64,000 bases of DNA, from the NCBI RefSeq assembly GCF_051106095.1, contig NC_135787.1:177503501-177567500 (forward strand), written 5' to 3'. The notes below the pieces were generated by a model. It was given only the letters and a program-made list of their open reading frames with translations, was not told where the DNA came from and ran no database searches. This document shows, piece after piece, positions 43,499 to 55,725 of the stretch. Every line of letters starts with the position of its first letter. Position 1 is the stretch's first letter. Origin of the DNA: Pogona vitticeps. Lineage: Eukaryota > Chordata > Lepidosauria > Squamata > Agamidae. The translations under genes were made by a program, and so were the position numbers.

Positions 43499-44590
43499 GT
43501 AAGTAGTCTTCAAGCAAAACTCTTTTTGTACAATCTGATTTGTTATATTGGTGTTTATTACTGCTCTTAAAGGAAAATGTTACATAGCTAGGCTGGTATA
43601 AGAATTTTAATAAGGGATCTTTACATATTTTGCTCTATTATTCTTTCAAAAACTTTGTTTTCCTACTTTACCTTCGCATAACTGCTTAGGATAAAGGTAT
43701 CAAACATAACATCTAAGGAACATAGTAGTACGTCACAAAACATTATGTGATTGATTACCGCGATGACTAGAAGACCAGTGCATTTAAATAGGTATGGGCA
43801 GTAATGTGGATTTTGTGGTTTAAAAATCCAGTGCTCTCAGTAGAATATAAGTGGATTTTTTAAGGCAGAGTTCTATTACTTATCTGTGCTATGTTAAGTA
43901 AAACAACATAAATTGCAGCAGCCTCTTACAGCTAGTTAAGCAGTCAGGATTTGTATTCCTTGCTGTGTGCCTATTATGTGTGTTACACCATTTGACATAC
44001 ACCAGCATATGTAAGTAATAGGATTCTGACTGTTATTAAAGTTATAATAGTTATTGTATGTATTTTTTATACACGCACACACAGACACTGTTCACAAAAT
44101 TGCTAAATTTTGTAAACCATATTTGATGTAATGGTTAATATGTCAGATGAAAACTAGAATGGGGAAGACCTTGTTTAATTTACCAGTCTGTAATGAGACT
44201 TGCTATGTGGCCTTGAGCCATTCACTGTCTCTTACTGTTACTTCCCACGTACTGATTTTTAGCATATCTACATTCTTCTTGCCTTATTAAGACTAAAAGA
44301 CATGGACTGTGCAGGATCTTATCTGAAAATGCAAAGTGGTTGTAAGGTTAGAAAATTCCCAAGTTTAAGAAAAAGTAGACATTGTTCTGTGTTTGTTGAA
44401 AGGAAACAGAAATTAATTTTGATTGTGAAACGTATTGATTGTTTTTGGGTTAAGTAATTTACCCCCAATGCCTTGTGCCTAACCCAAAACAAGTGTCACT
44501 TCCTCACTAGTTCTTTCTATATTCATTCAAACGGTAAATTCCTTTTATAATTGTAGAATATCTTCAACGTTCAACTCCTTTGCCTTTTAG

Positions 44591-44782
44591 ATAAGCACCT
44601 GAAGGAACTATTGTCCAAACTATTAAATTCCAGTTACTTTGAAAACATTCCTGCACCTTGTGATATACCAGGAAAAGAGGAACTGAAAGAAGAAGCATCT
44701 AGAAGACCTGAATTGAAAGAAGTGCATAGAAAACCTGAAAAAACAAAGCAGTTGTCAGTATTGGAATCTATCAGTGAACCAG
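44591..44782 (+). CDS. CAPRIN2: CAPRIN2 coding exon 7
   Basis: A split Tyr, then KHLKELLSKLLNSSYFENIP closes the homology region. A Glu/Lys-rich linker follows (KEELKEEASRRPELKEVHRK). The donor AG|GTAGTA at 44783 leaves phase 1, which fits the next exon. If unspliced, the frame would run on 22 codons to a stop at 44850, a possible short isoform. Confidence 0.9.
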
Positions 44783-45280
44783 GTAGTACAAATACTGAAA
44801 GCTTAAATACTTATCAAATGAACAGCTGGTGGAACTCTTCCTGCTTATAATGGCTGAAATCTTGTTCATTCTGGAATAATGTAAAGTTACAGCAATTGAA
44901 ACTTTCTGGACATTAGACTAAGGTAGCCAGCATTGTACATTTGGAACGCACAATCATTTGTGTGGCTCCTGTTTTTATTATTGCACAACATTTATGTTGA
45001 AGTGCTTAGTGAAGTGCTTTTGCTCTCCCATGATTTTTGTTATCATTGCCACAACAGGATTTCAGCTTCATATTTATCTGTAAAGCTTCATATTTATCTG
45101 TGGTCTCCTATGCACAATTATACCTTAGCTTCCTAAGTCATAATATGAAAACAAAGAAAATTGTAGTAATAGCTTTCCCATTTCATCTGGGAGACATGAT
45201 TACCAATTTTAGAACATTCTTAGATATCAAACTATAGTTTGAAATTAATATCCAGGGTGTTCTGAAGCTTGTAGTATAGG

Positions 45281-46595
45281 GTATTTATTTATTTATTGGA
45301 TTTCTATCCCGTCTATCTAGACCAAAGTTCTACTCTGGGCAATTTACATATTTAAAAACAATAAAACCAAAAACATATATTACAGGTTCAAGATGGCGAA
45401 GTATAAGAAATTAAGACATGGCAGGAGGGAAAGCCTGCCCAAATAGCCAGGTTTTAAGTCTGTTCTTGAAAACACCCAGAGGGGGAGCCAGGCGGATCTC
45501 CACTGGCAAGTTGTTCCAAACGCTAGGGGCCACTGCCGAGAAGACCTTATTTCTTGTCCTTTCCCTCTGCGTTAGGCCCCTCAGCCACCTGGTCTGGCTG
45601 GAACGAGTGACTGGCAGAACTGGGTGGGAGAAGGTGCTCGGCCAAATATCAAGGTCCTAAACCGTTTAGGGCTTTATATGTAATTGTAAGAACTTTGAAA
45701 TCAACACGGAAACGAATGGAGAGCCAATGCAAGGTGGCCAGCATGGGAGAAATATGTTGGTACCTTTTCACTCCTGTAAGAAGTCTGGCCGCTACATTCT
45801 GTACCATCTGAAGTTTCAGTCTCAAAGGTAGCCCCACATAGAGCACATTACAGTAGCCTAATCTTGAGACTACGAGTGAGCACACCCACATCAAGATAGG
45901 GACACAGCTGGGCAATCCGCCAAAGATGGAAATGTGCAGAGTGCATCACTGACAAGACCTGGGTCCAGATGTACACCCAAACTGTGAACCTCACTCTTGG
46001 TAGTAAGAGTCCCCCCCCCCAAAGGAAAGGGAGTTTCCCAGACCACTGATGTCTGGGACACCCACCTGAAGGACCTCCGTCTTGCCCAGATTCAGCCTCA
46101 GTCCATTCACCTGCATCCATTGCTGAACAGCCCCCAGACAGCGCTCAAGGGACGAAACAGCATCCACTGTTGTTAGAAAAAAGATGTAGAGCTGAGTATC
46201 AGCGTACTGATGACGCCTCCCAGCTGCCTCATATAGATGTTAAATAGCATTGAAGAGATAATCGAGCCCTGTGGAACCCCACAATCAAGGCTCCATGGGG
46301 CCGAGAAACTTTCCAGTCTGCGCTCTCTATGGATGGTCCTTCAAAAAGGAATGGAGCCAGGCAAGAGCCAGGCCATCGATTCCCAACTCAGAGAGCCTCC
46401 CCAGGAGAATACCATGGTCGACGGTATCAAAGGCGGCTGAGATATCGAGGAGAACCAGCAGAGACATTTTGCCTCTGTCGGCCTCCCTCAGTAGGTCATC
46501 AGTCAGGACGATGAGTGCTGTTTCTGTTCCGTGGCGCGGCCTGAACCCCGACTGGAATGGAACCAGGGCGTTGGTTTTCATCCAGAAAGGCCTCC
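45281..46595 (-). mobile_element. L2-clade LINE with reverse-transcriptase remnants
   Basis: On the minus strand, in order: 'SLLVLLDISAAFDTVDHGIL' (46327-46581), 'HQYADTQLYIF' near 46200, 'VQQWMQVNGLRLNLGKTEVL' (46070-46130), then 'LVVSRLGYCNVLYVGLPLRL' and 'ATLHWLSIRFRVDFKVL' (45649-45915). A non-coding 3' region follows, ending in a TATT repeat at 45281. The coding parts lie in several frames with stops, so it is dead, and it is 5'-truncated before the RT palm. Inside the 44783-47019 intron of CAPRIN2, antisense to the gene. Confidence 0.88.
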
Positions 46596-47019
46596 TTTAA
46601 AGCCTTCCTTTTAAGAGGAAGGGGGGGGGACTATTAATTAGAAGCTTTCTGGTCTATGTTTTTTTATGAAAGGAATGCTGCATAGGTTATAAGTCTGATC
46701 TAGATGAAATTGAGAAATGATGGGCTGAACCAGTCCAGTATCACTTATGTCTCTTTTATCTAAAAAAAATTAGCTGCCCAAGATGAATGTTGGATCTTTC
46801 TATTAATAGCTCATAAATTCTTTTAAAAGTGTGTGACCATTTTAAAGTCTAGGGTTGTACTTTTCCAAGCAAGTCATTGTAACTTAGTCTGAAATGTATT
46901 TTTTCTGTGAACATTTAGAAAACTAGTTCTATTGCTAGTAATACCACATTCATTCTTTCTGAGAATATATATTGCTTAGCCATATAAATATTTAGATTCA
47001 AGTTACTTAATTCTTCTAG

Positions 47020-47063
47020 GTTCTCAAGTGGAGTGTATCCAGTCAGAGATACAGCCACAGGAG
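47020..47063 (+). CDS. CAPRIN2: CAPRIN2 coding exon 8
   Basis: 44 bp encoding the end of a split Gly, then SQVECIQSEIQPQE, between acceptor ttcttctag and donor gtatgt. EIQPQE aligns with human caprin-2, just before FLNRRY. Confidence 0.88.
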
Positions 47064-48111
47064 GTATGTTACCAATCTTGTCTGTCAATCTAGATGCAAT
47101 GTAATATTAAATTGCTGCAGAAGAGCATTCTGTCAGTGAAGTGTTGATAAAGTTGGCATGGTACAGGCATTTCTGGAAAAAGCAGCACTTAGAGATTTTT
47201 CTGTTACAATTTTTAAGCTAAGATAGTAAGCAAAATCCAAAAGTTTAAACTTTGTGGAGTGCAGTTGAGCGGAATGTAGCCAAAGGAAATTTGCCAGGCA
47301 TTGGAAGTATACAGAGAAAAGATCCACATAGCATAAAATTGATATTTCATGCTTTTGCTCTAATTCTTGAACTAAGACATCATCAACCTTATCAGAGTCA
47401 ATCAAATGAGAGTTTCTTTTAGAAGAAACTTACACATAAACTAAGCAGGAAGTTGAAGCAAGTACACTAAAGTAAGGTGTTCATTACAAGATTAGGAATA
47501 AAGCGGTGACAACTTGTAAGTCTAAAAACGTCAGATCTAAATGCATGTCAGTCAGCAGTATATATAGTGAATAGGAATATAAAACATGTTTTAATTTTCA
47601 TACTAAGTTGAGTGGGCACAAGGTGGATTCAGACAGAAAAACAAACTCAGTTTCACGATTCTGACAAGTTAATTCATGATTTTTTGGAAAATGAAATTTT
47701 GGGAAAACAAGCAGGTTGCAACTGGAAGTATAAAGCCACTATTAGAACAAACAGGGCAGAGCACCTGATTTTCACAGATTTTTGCCATATCTGCTGCTAT
47801 TCCTGAGAAATCATGTGCTGCTTGAATAGTCTTTTAATCCTCAATCAGTGGGTTGTAGGAGGAGGCTGAATTGAGTAGCGGGGTTTGTCTATAATGAAGC
47901 ATCCATTTTGTGCACAAGTGTTTTCTGCTAGTGCAGAGTACCGTTGGGTATAAATAACTCAATGTGTGCACTGCTTTTCTTACCAAATGTAACTTTGCTG
48001 ATTTTAAGAACAGGACTGTTATGTGATGTTTGGCATGTATTTGCTCATTAGCTTTTGAAAATTGAAAATGTTAGCGCCTTTGTTTTGGCAAATTGGCAAG
48101 TAAACCTTGTA

Positions 48112-48545
48112 CAGTCGTGGCCTGCTTAACGATTACCCCCTATAACGATGAATCCACTTCACGACAATGTTTTTGCAATCGCAATTGTGATCACAAAACA
48201 ATGTTTTAATGGGTTTTTTTCGCTTTCCAATGATCGGTTCCCTGCTTCGGGAACCGATTCTTCACATTACGACGATCAAAACAGCTGATCGTCGAGTTTT
48301 CAAAATGGCCACTGGCTGTTCAAAATGGCTCCCTGCTGTTTTTAGGAGGCATTTTTCGCTTAACAGGCACCCGAAAATGGCCGCCATATGGAGGATCTTC
48401 ACTGGACGAGCAGGTATTCAGCCCATTGGAACCCATTGAACGGTTTTCAATGCATTTCAGTGGGCTTTTTATTTCTCTTTATGACGTTTTCGCTCTACAG
48501 CGATTTCGCTGGAACGAATTAATGTCATCAAGCAAGGCACCACTG
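48112..48545. mobile_element. Tc1/mariner-like MITE (second family)
   Basis: The left end CAGTCGTGGCCTGCTTAACG is matched by the complement of the right end (CATCAAGCAAGGCACCACTG). TA precedes it; the right flank is AA, a decayed duplication at best. About 434 bp, non-coding. Confidence 0.75.
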
Positions 48546-48702
48546 AACTGGATGGTGTTGTATGCCTAGTTATTTTGTAATCAGGAAAATAAGAGTAACA
48601 AGTAAAAATAGAGACACAGCTAGCATGGTAGTAAGCAAAAGAAAAGCTTGGTTTGAGTTTCAACAGTATGTCAACTCCAGCATTTTTTTCAGTCGAAACA
48701 AG

Positions 48703-48872
48703 TACCGTATTTTTCGCTCTATAAGACGCACCTTTCCATAAGACGCACCGATTTTTTAGGAGAAGAAAACAGGAAAATATAATCTGTTTTCTTCACTCTA
48801 TAAGATGCACAGACTTTCCACCCCCCTGTTTTGTGGGAAAAAAGTGAGTCTTATGGTGCAAAAAATACAGTA
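48703..48872. mobile_element. Short MITE with near-perfect inverted ends
   Basis: TACCGTATTTTTCGCTCTAT at the left and the complement of TACTGTATTTTTTGCACCAT at the right end. Each is followed by AAGAC(G/T)CAC, and an internal mirrored TAAGA(C/T)GCAC stretch follows. The TA at the ends suggests a TA target site. About 170 bp. Confidence 0.8.
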
Positions 48873-51008
48873 CATTGTTTGGGAGGGGAAATACTGCAAT
48901 AGATAGGGACAATAAATTAAGAAATTAAGTTAGTATAACATTGGCCTCCTCGCTCAATGATGTTACACAGAAAATGTCATAGCAACTAGAGAGGAAATTT
49001 TTACATTAAATGAGAGTTTTACATTAAATGAGGTAAGATCCATAATGGTATATAATTCCAAATTTGCTGGATTACAAAAAATGAAAGGTTCTAAAACGGA
49101 AGTAACATTTTGTGTCACTGCCCTGACATGACTGCCATGATAAATGTTTCAAACATTTATTAGCCTCTTTAACTTAATACAGAAGATGAAGCATCTGGAC
49201 AGCAAGAGGAGTTGAAGGCTGGGCTGTTTATAGTATCTTCTCTCGCTCTCTTTTTCACCCTTCCACATCTTGAGCCCGTCAGTTTGTGCAGAAAACTGGC
49301 TAGCAGGAAAAGAGCTAAGAAACCTGTCCCTGCTTCACTCATTTGTAGTCTCCTGGGATGGTTACCTAAAAAATGACATGAAGGGACTATTATATGTTCC
49401 CTCGTTTGCTTTGTAAATTTGTGTGTTTTAGGCAACTTTACCTTTTGTGAGCCAGGGAGTATGGGTTTAAAAGGAGGATCTCAGTAGTCAAATGTTAATT
49501 TCTCTTAAATACATAGTTTGGCAGAAGCATTTATGGGTTAGCTGTTCTACCCAAAAGAAGTTGGAAGAAGAGTAGAACTATCATCATCTCTATCGTAATG
49601 CTAATGGAGGGTTCTGGTGAGGAAAAGCTTCAGGGAAGAACAAGTGTAAATTAGAATGCCCAAGGGTGGGACTACACTGGAAAGCTGAGATTTGATTCAC
49701 AAACTGTATTACATTTGAAATAGCAGTCAGTGCTCACACAGGTTGTGGATTGATTCAGGAGTTCACAATTAATACTAGATGTGGTGCAATTTGTATTCTA
49801 ACCCACAGCCCCCTTTCTTTTCTTCCTTCCTCTGGTCACACCTTTGGTCATCTTTTTATGGCTCACTGTGAAGCTGCCATCTCATTTAAAGCTTCAGACT
49901 ACTACATTTCTCAGACATTTTATAGAAAAATAACATGGAAAAATACTTCACAGTATAAGAGTACAGAACATCAAAAATTTGAACAATACTTTTGCAAACT
50001 GCATTATAATTCACATGTTGGAATGATTCCATAACAAAGATCAGCACTTTTCCCATCTTATCCATTACTATTTTCCCTTATTTTCAAGTAATGCATGCAA
50101 GAATTATCTCATCTCTGGTCACAGTTTATCATGCCAGTAGTTTAAAATGATACATGAACAGAGATGAAGTAATTCTTGTGTGCGTTTCTTGAAAGTAGGG
50201 AAAAAGAGTAACAAATGGGAAGGAGAAGGTGATTTTTAATGACACTTTCAGATCTGTCAGGTAATTAATAGCAGTAAGCTTTTGCTTCGAAAGGGGCTTC
50301 CCACATGATTGGACAGGACTCCCGACTAGCACCTTATCCCCCAGATTAAAATAACTGTTTTGCTTTCCATGCCCCTCAGGCCTAAACACCACGTCCCACT
50401 GCTTACAACACTAAAACACCACATGCATACTCCATTTTTACAAGAATGCATCACAACTAACTGCACAGCAAAAAGTCTGTTTAAATCATTCTGGCTTGAA
50501 AAAGAAGAAACCTCACAGCAGCAGAGAGAAAAAGCCACTTTGGGAGAAAAAGGGCTGGACCAATTCAAACCAGCCTTTGTGTCTTGCAGTCAGTAAAATA
50601 CTACAAATTCACTTATATTCTAAGCATATTTGACCATGTTGTTGCTCTCCAGTTTGCCAGTTTTCGGTTATGAATGCTGCCTGTGTTTAATAGTTTCTTT
50701 TCATTGGAAGTTAGAAGCCAACACCAGCACTATAACCAGTTGAAGTTGAAATGAGCTGGAAAGGGATATATGCAGTAGAGAATTGGCATTTGGGAGAACT
50801 GAATAATCCTATTATGTAGGTATTCTCCCTTGTCATTTTGCAGTTATCTCAATATAAGTTTGAGCGCTTGTGTCTAATACTATCTAATTTAACCTCCAAT
50901 TCTTGTTAAGTAACTTAATGTGTCACAAGTTTTTGTTGCTAAATAATAGATCAGCTGATTGCCATTTTGTTTTGCTTGATGCATTTTAAATTTGTCTGGT
51001 CTATATAG
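48873..51008. other. CAPRIN2 intron 8, remainder
   Basis: No recognised repeat or exon. Frames at 49750-50034 and 50360-50596 have no family resemblance and no splice support. Confidence 0.4.
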
Positions 51009-51674
51009 TTTCTTAATAGGCGCTATTTGCCTGAAGCTGGTTATGCTGTCAAGTCTGAAGAATCCAAACATTGGGAGACAGAGAATGCTAAAAAGAATGA
51101 GACCCCCAAATCCTGGGAACTTCTTGTTAACATGGAACAGCAAGATCAAAAGAAGCAGAAGCAAGAACCTGCAAAATCTTTGGAATCTGTAAAGCAGCAA
51201 GGAAAGAAGCTGGAAGGTTCAAGACCTTGGGAAGTTCATCTGAAGGAAAATGATGATTGCAAGCAAGAAGTCTCAACATCTTGGGTAGCACATGTTAGGG
51301 ATCAGCAAGGCTCTCCCAAACCTTGGGTAACCAAAACTAAGGAAGAGTTAGATCAAAAGCAAGAAACATCAAAATCATGGGTTGCTCAGACAAGAGTGGA
51401 AACAGTGCAGAAACCAGAATCTGTGAAGCCCTGGGCTTCATGTGTTAGAGAGGTGACAGAGGAAAAGAAACAAGACCCTGCGAAACCGTGGGTTACGCAC
51501 ATAGCAGAAATAACAGAACAAAAAACACGAACCCCCAAAACGTGGGAAACAGCAGAAGGACCACAGCAAACAATTCAGCAGAATTTACAGAATCCTCCAA
51601 AAATCTGGGAAGCAGGAAACCTTGTGACAAAAGAGCAGACTGGGCCAAAGAAGCTTGACTCGGAACCCAAAGAA
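51009..51674 (+). CDS. CAPRIN2: CAPRIN2 coding exon 9, tryptophan-repeat exon
   Basis: 222 codons in phase 0, starting FLNRRYLPEAG after acceptor gtctatatag and ending DSEPKE at donor gtgagt. The bulk is a run of about 10 degenerate repeats of about 18 residues. Each ends in K/R-P/S-W or a variant and is rich in Lys, Glu and Gln (for example 'VTKTKEELDQKQETSKSW', then VAQTRVETVQKPESVKPW). Human caprin-2 has a comparable region, so it is a family feature. It is likely disordered. No known catalytic motif. Confidence 0.93.
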
Positions 51675-53016
51675 GTGAGTTGATACAAGTAGTAAATCTG
51701 CCCTTTTAAAGTATGGTACTAAAATTATAGACTAAGGTGATATAGCTATTCATTGAAAGCTTGGACTTTGCCAATGCAGAATTTTCATTGCTGTAGTAGT
51801 ATGTATGAAATAGTTTGTTCTTCTTGCATCGTAGGACCTTAAGTGGTTACAGAGCTGTGTGATGTCCAGATGCATCTACCAAGAAAGTCCTAAGTCCAAA
51901 CAGTGAACTGAATGCACATTTTTTTCTTTCAACTAAAAGATTTCCATTCCCTTTATCAAGGTCTATGGCCATCTGCAGTGCTAGTAGATCTTAAAACCTG
52001 GCTGAGTTTTGGTGGTTCTTACAATATGGTATTCCATGTGGAAACTTATCAGACAACACTTTTTTCTTAGCGTAGACTTCAAAAGGCAGTAGTGACATAA
52101 AAGCTGGTTTGGTTATGGCAGGAGACCATGGTCTCCTTATAAGTGCCCAGTGCTCGTGTTTCTCTTACCTTCTTGTGTTAGAGAGGAGACAGACTGTTGT
52201 GCAGTGGAGGGAAGAAGCTTCTTAAACAGAAACTAGCAGTTCCCAGTTACATCTTAAGTTGGAGCTTTGTCTCTTATACAGCAGTTTCTTAGAGTGAGCT
52301 AGAGTAAACTGACTTTAGACTCTGGCTCTATGGAAATCCCATTGATTTAGTCCTATTGAATCAGTAGATCTGCTCTGGTTCCAACTGAACATTGAATTAA
52401 TATCTCTGTATATCTGATCCAGGACACTTAGCTGCAAAGTTTAATTAACTATTATTAGAATTAATAAAACACTACATTCAATACTAGATTGTTATTTTTA
52501 AAAATTGCTGTGGATGAACAGTGTTGGGTCATGGATTTTATAACCATGTCATAGGTGCATTTTAGTCAAGTTAGAAAGGTGGAACATGGTACACCTCAGG
52601 TTCCTTGAAGGTAATAGAATGTTTGAATAAAATATTAATAGTAAAAGAGAGTAAATAGTTTGCTGTTTTCAGAAATCTTGCCAATAGCATCTTGCTCAGT
52701 TCATGTCTTCTCAGTGATGTATTGGCTTGCATTCTGGGGTTAGAAGAATCTTAACAAAATTAGGATAACTCTTGTAATTGTTCGTAAAACTTCTGCTGAT
52801 ATTGTATGAGTTTTAAGAAATATTTCCCAAATTTTTGGCTACTTTCTGTTGCATGTGTCCTCAAGAGTGGGTCAGGGGAAATTATAGTCCCCTTTAATCT
52901 CACTAACTGTCCTGAGCATTTGGGGCTAGGCAGATTCCAGAGATGAGGACGTGCAATGGTGGAGCTTGCCCTTGGAACTGATTTCCAAACATCTTTCTAA
53001 ATGCTTCTTAATCTAG

Positions 53017-53058
53017 AGACGAGAGCGCAGATTGAAACTTGAATCTGAAGTGAAACAA
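53017..53058 (+). CDS. CAPRIN2: Candidate CAPRIN2 exon 10 (small, unconfirmed)
   Basis: 14 codons (RRERRLKLESEVKQ) in phase 0 with a good acceptor (taatctag) and donor (gtaagt). Inclusion keeps the frame. I recall no counterpart in the main human protein, where SEPKD-like sequence leads straight to PKPVHQP. It may be optional or squamate-specific. Confidence 0.6.
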
Positions 53059-53374
53059 GTAAGTAAAAAAAAAAAACAACCCAAGACCACTGGGTGGTAA
53101 TGGTACGGAAGCTTCTGATATTATGTCTTAAAATTTTCACTCTTCTGGTGTATTTGCATGAAAGTTGTATTTTTCACTGATACTGGTTTTTGGATTAGAT
53201 CTAGAAATTATGGTTAGTAGGTTTCTGTGGCAACATTGTATAAAAGTGCAAATACTGCATTCACAAATGAATGCAGACACTTTGCTAGATTTTTGTTTTT
53301 AGAACTGGAATATTGTGGCTTCCCAATTTATTGTTGAGCCATTTTCTAACAAACACCATTCTTATTTTATGTAG

Positions 53375-53491
53375 GATGGAAAGACAGATGGAATAAGTGG
53401 ACAATGCATTGATTCTGTAAGGAAAAAAGAGGGCCTTCAGTCAGTTGGAGAATCCTGTAAACTGCCTAGGAGTTTCCAAAACGTCATACAG
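53375..53491 (+). CDS. CAPRIN2: Candidate CAPRIN2 exon 11 (unconfirmed)
   Basis: 39 codons in phase 0, DGKTDGISGQCIDSVRKKEG to SFQNVIQ, with acceptor ttatgtag and donor gtgtgt. Open in the required frame and flanked by credible splice sites, but I recall no human counterpart. It is probably an alternative exon. Confidence 0.6.
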
Positions 53492-55593
53492 GTGTGTTAG
53501 CCAGTTTATACTGAAGTTGTCACTGAGAATATCTTGGAATACTTAAGCTATGATTTCTGTGAGCAGCTAGAATAGTTTGTTTGAAGTATTGTATCTAACT
53601 CTGAGGATTATGGAACATAATATTCAGCTCCCTCCCCCCAAAGAATAGCTTAGTTTTTAGCAGCTATAAGGTGGCATTATTAAAAAATGTTATTTTTGGT
53701 TTTTACTTCTTGTTTTTTCTACCTTCTCCTTCAATGAAACCAGAAAAGACAGTCCAGAACATATACTAATGCAGTGATCAAGGCTATAACTGGAAGAGGG
53801 ACTTGATGGCTAGAATTTCTTGGGGGTTATATGCTGATAAAATGGTTTCTTTGCATGGGCTCAGGAGGGAGCGACTTCTTCAGGACAGTCCCATGTGCAC
53901 TCCAGACTTTTGCTTCAGAGGGTTGGAAACCCTTCCAGAGCTTTGCTAGCTGGCCCCAAGTGATGGTAGGAGTTGGGGGCGGGAGGAGGGGTTCAGTTGG
54001 ATTTAGGCCGATGTAACTGTACTCCTTGCAAGAACACAAGTGCTTGCCATCCCCACAAAGGAACTTTTGGGCTGAAGCTAGTGTGTTGACCTCCAGATGT
54101 ATTTTCAAGACTGATTAACTACAACAGATAGTATAATTACACTTCTGTTTAATACATTCTGTTTGCTGAGGTATATTTTTTGGTTACCCTGCCTCAATGA
54201 ATGAACAATAGATCAAGTTAAAAATACACAGTGTGTAGAAAAATTCCAGTCTGTCTGATATACTTCAAACAGCTTTACAGTGCTTTTGGACCACATTTTT
54301 AAACCTTGCTTATTTGGGGCGAATCAGGACTCCTTATTATAGAACAGGTACAGGTAGAAAGACCTATAAATAACACACACCTACAGAATGACTTACATTG
54401 CCAGACTTGATATGCTTCCATAGGCTAGGTGGTTCATTGTACTCCAAGCAAAGATTAATTTCCTATCAATGCAGGATGCCTGGTAACTTGAAGGCACTGT
54501 CTCCACACAGAATTCTGCTTCTAGGAAAGAATTAAATTTCTTGTTATATAGGATGCAGGAAGCTGGGACTAAGTCTAGAATTTTGAAGATGTAAGTTGTG
54601 AGACTCGCAGCAGCAAACTAAAATATTAACCATTCTCTGGCTCACAGCTGGAGAGAGAGAGGTTTTCTAATCAGCTTCATCAAAAGTCTGAAAATCAACA
54701 AATAAGCAATCTAAAGTAAGTTGTTCAATGAAATGTATCATGTGTGGATAATTAGACATATTAACTTAGGCCCAGGTAAAAGATGTTGGAAATCTTTACA
54801 GAAACTATCTCGAGTTCCACTGAAAAGCTGTTAGCTGTGTTCACAGGTCTTATATGTATGTTACCTATGATTACTGTTCCTTCACTTGAAAAATTCCTGC
54901 AATATGCTGGTAGTAATATGATTTGAAACACTCAGTGTGGTGGATCTGTCTGAGTGCATAGTAAGTAGAAAATGGGACTTGAAAACATGGAAAAACTAGG
55001 CAACATCTCACATTCCTGTCTATTAGGGTGCACAACCAACTGGTAAACATGTTTAAATCTCATTCTGATTACATGATAAATCAGTCTACCAACTAGACAG
55101 GCACTGCAGGTATCCTCTAGTGATACATTCTGCAAACATGAGTGCAAAGGAGAACTTTAGCAAAAGTAAGGAACTGAGAATTTATGGCCAGCCAGATATT
55201 ACTGGATTTCATCTGCCATTATACCTTACCAATGCCTGTATTAGCCAAATCTAAGGGGACTGCAGGATCAAAATCTGGAGGGTCAGATTTTTCCTATTCT
55301 TCCATCTTACGTTCTTACCATGATATACATGTGGCACAATCCAATGCATATGTGTTTGGAAATTAGTCCCAGTTGATTCTAGGATGCATGTTTAGCACTA
55401 CAACTTAAGTAGGTACAATATTAATACATTTTTAATGAAAATGGCCTTTATAGGTGGATACCAGGACTTCTTAAGCATTCTTTTCATGCAAAGGAAAAGG
55501 GATCCTAGAATAACCATTCCAAGAAGCATTGCTAAACTTGAAAGCTTCCATTGTTCCTTCCTTCCTCCCCCCCCCCCCCAAACCTTTTATTAG

Positions 55594-55725
55594 GTATCTA
55601 AGCCTGTGCATCAGCCAGCTGCGGAGTTTTGCTCTACTTCTAGTCTTCCAAAAGATCCAGTTCTAAGAAGGGAAAAACTGCAGGATCTGATGACTCAGAT
55701 ACAAGGAACCTACCATTTCATGCAA
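55594..55725 (+). CDS. CAPRIN2: CAPRIN2 coding exon 12
   Basis: 44 codons starting VSKPVHQPAAE after a C-rich tract and acceptor ttattag. It includes SLPKDPVLRREKLQDLMTQI and ends GTYHFMQ at donor gtaagt. It aligns closely with the human PKPVHQP...LPKDPVLRKEKLQDLMTQ segment. FMQ is the first half of the G3BP-binding motif. Confidence 0.95.

Noticed and set aside
44783-44850. Extension of CAPRIN2 exon 7 to a stop
   Set aside because: The donor at 44783 joins in phase with exon 8, which encodes the conserved EIQPQE; the extension is read-through into the intron.
54648-54715. Possible CAPRIN2 exon (LERERFSNQLHQKSENQQIS...) with good acceptor and donor
   Set aside because: Its 68 bp would shift the frame before the conserved VSKPVHQP exon, which must be read in phase 0. 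Other frames of the segment hit stops. It could be a rare frame-breaking exon but I do not call it.
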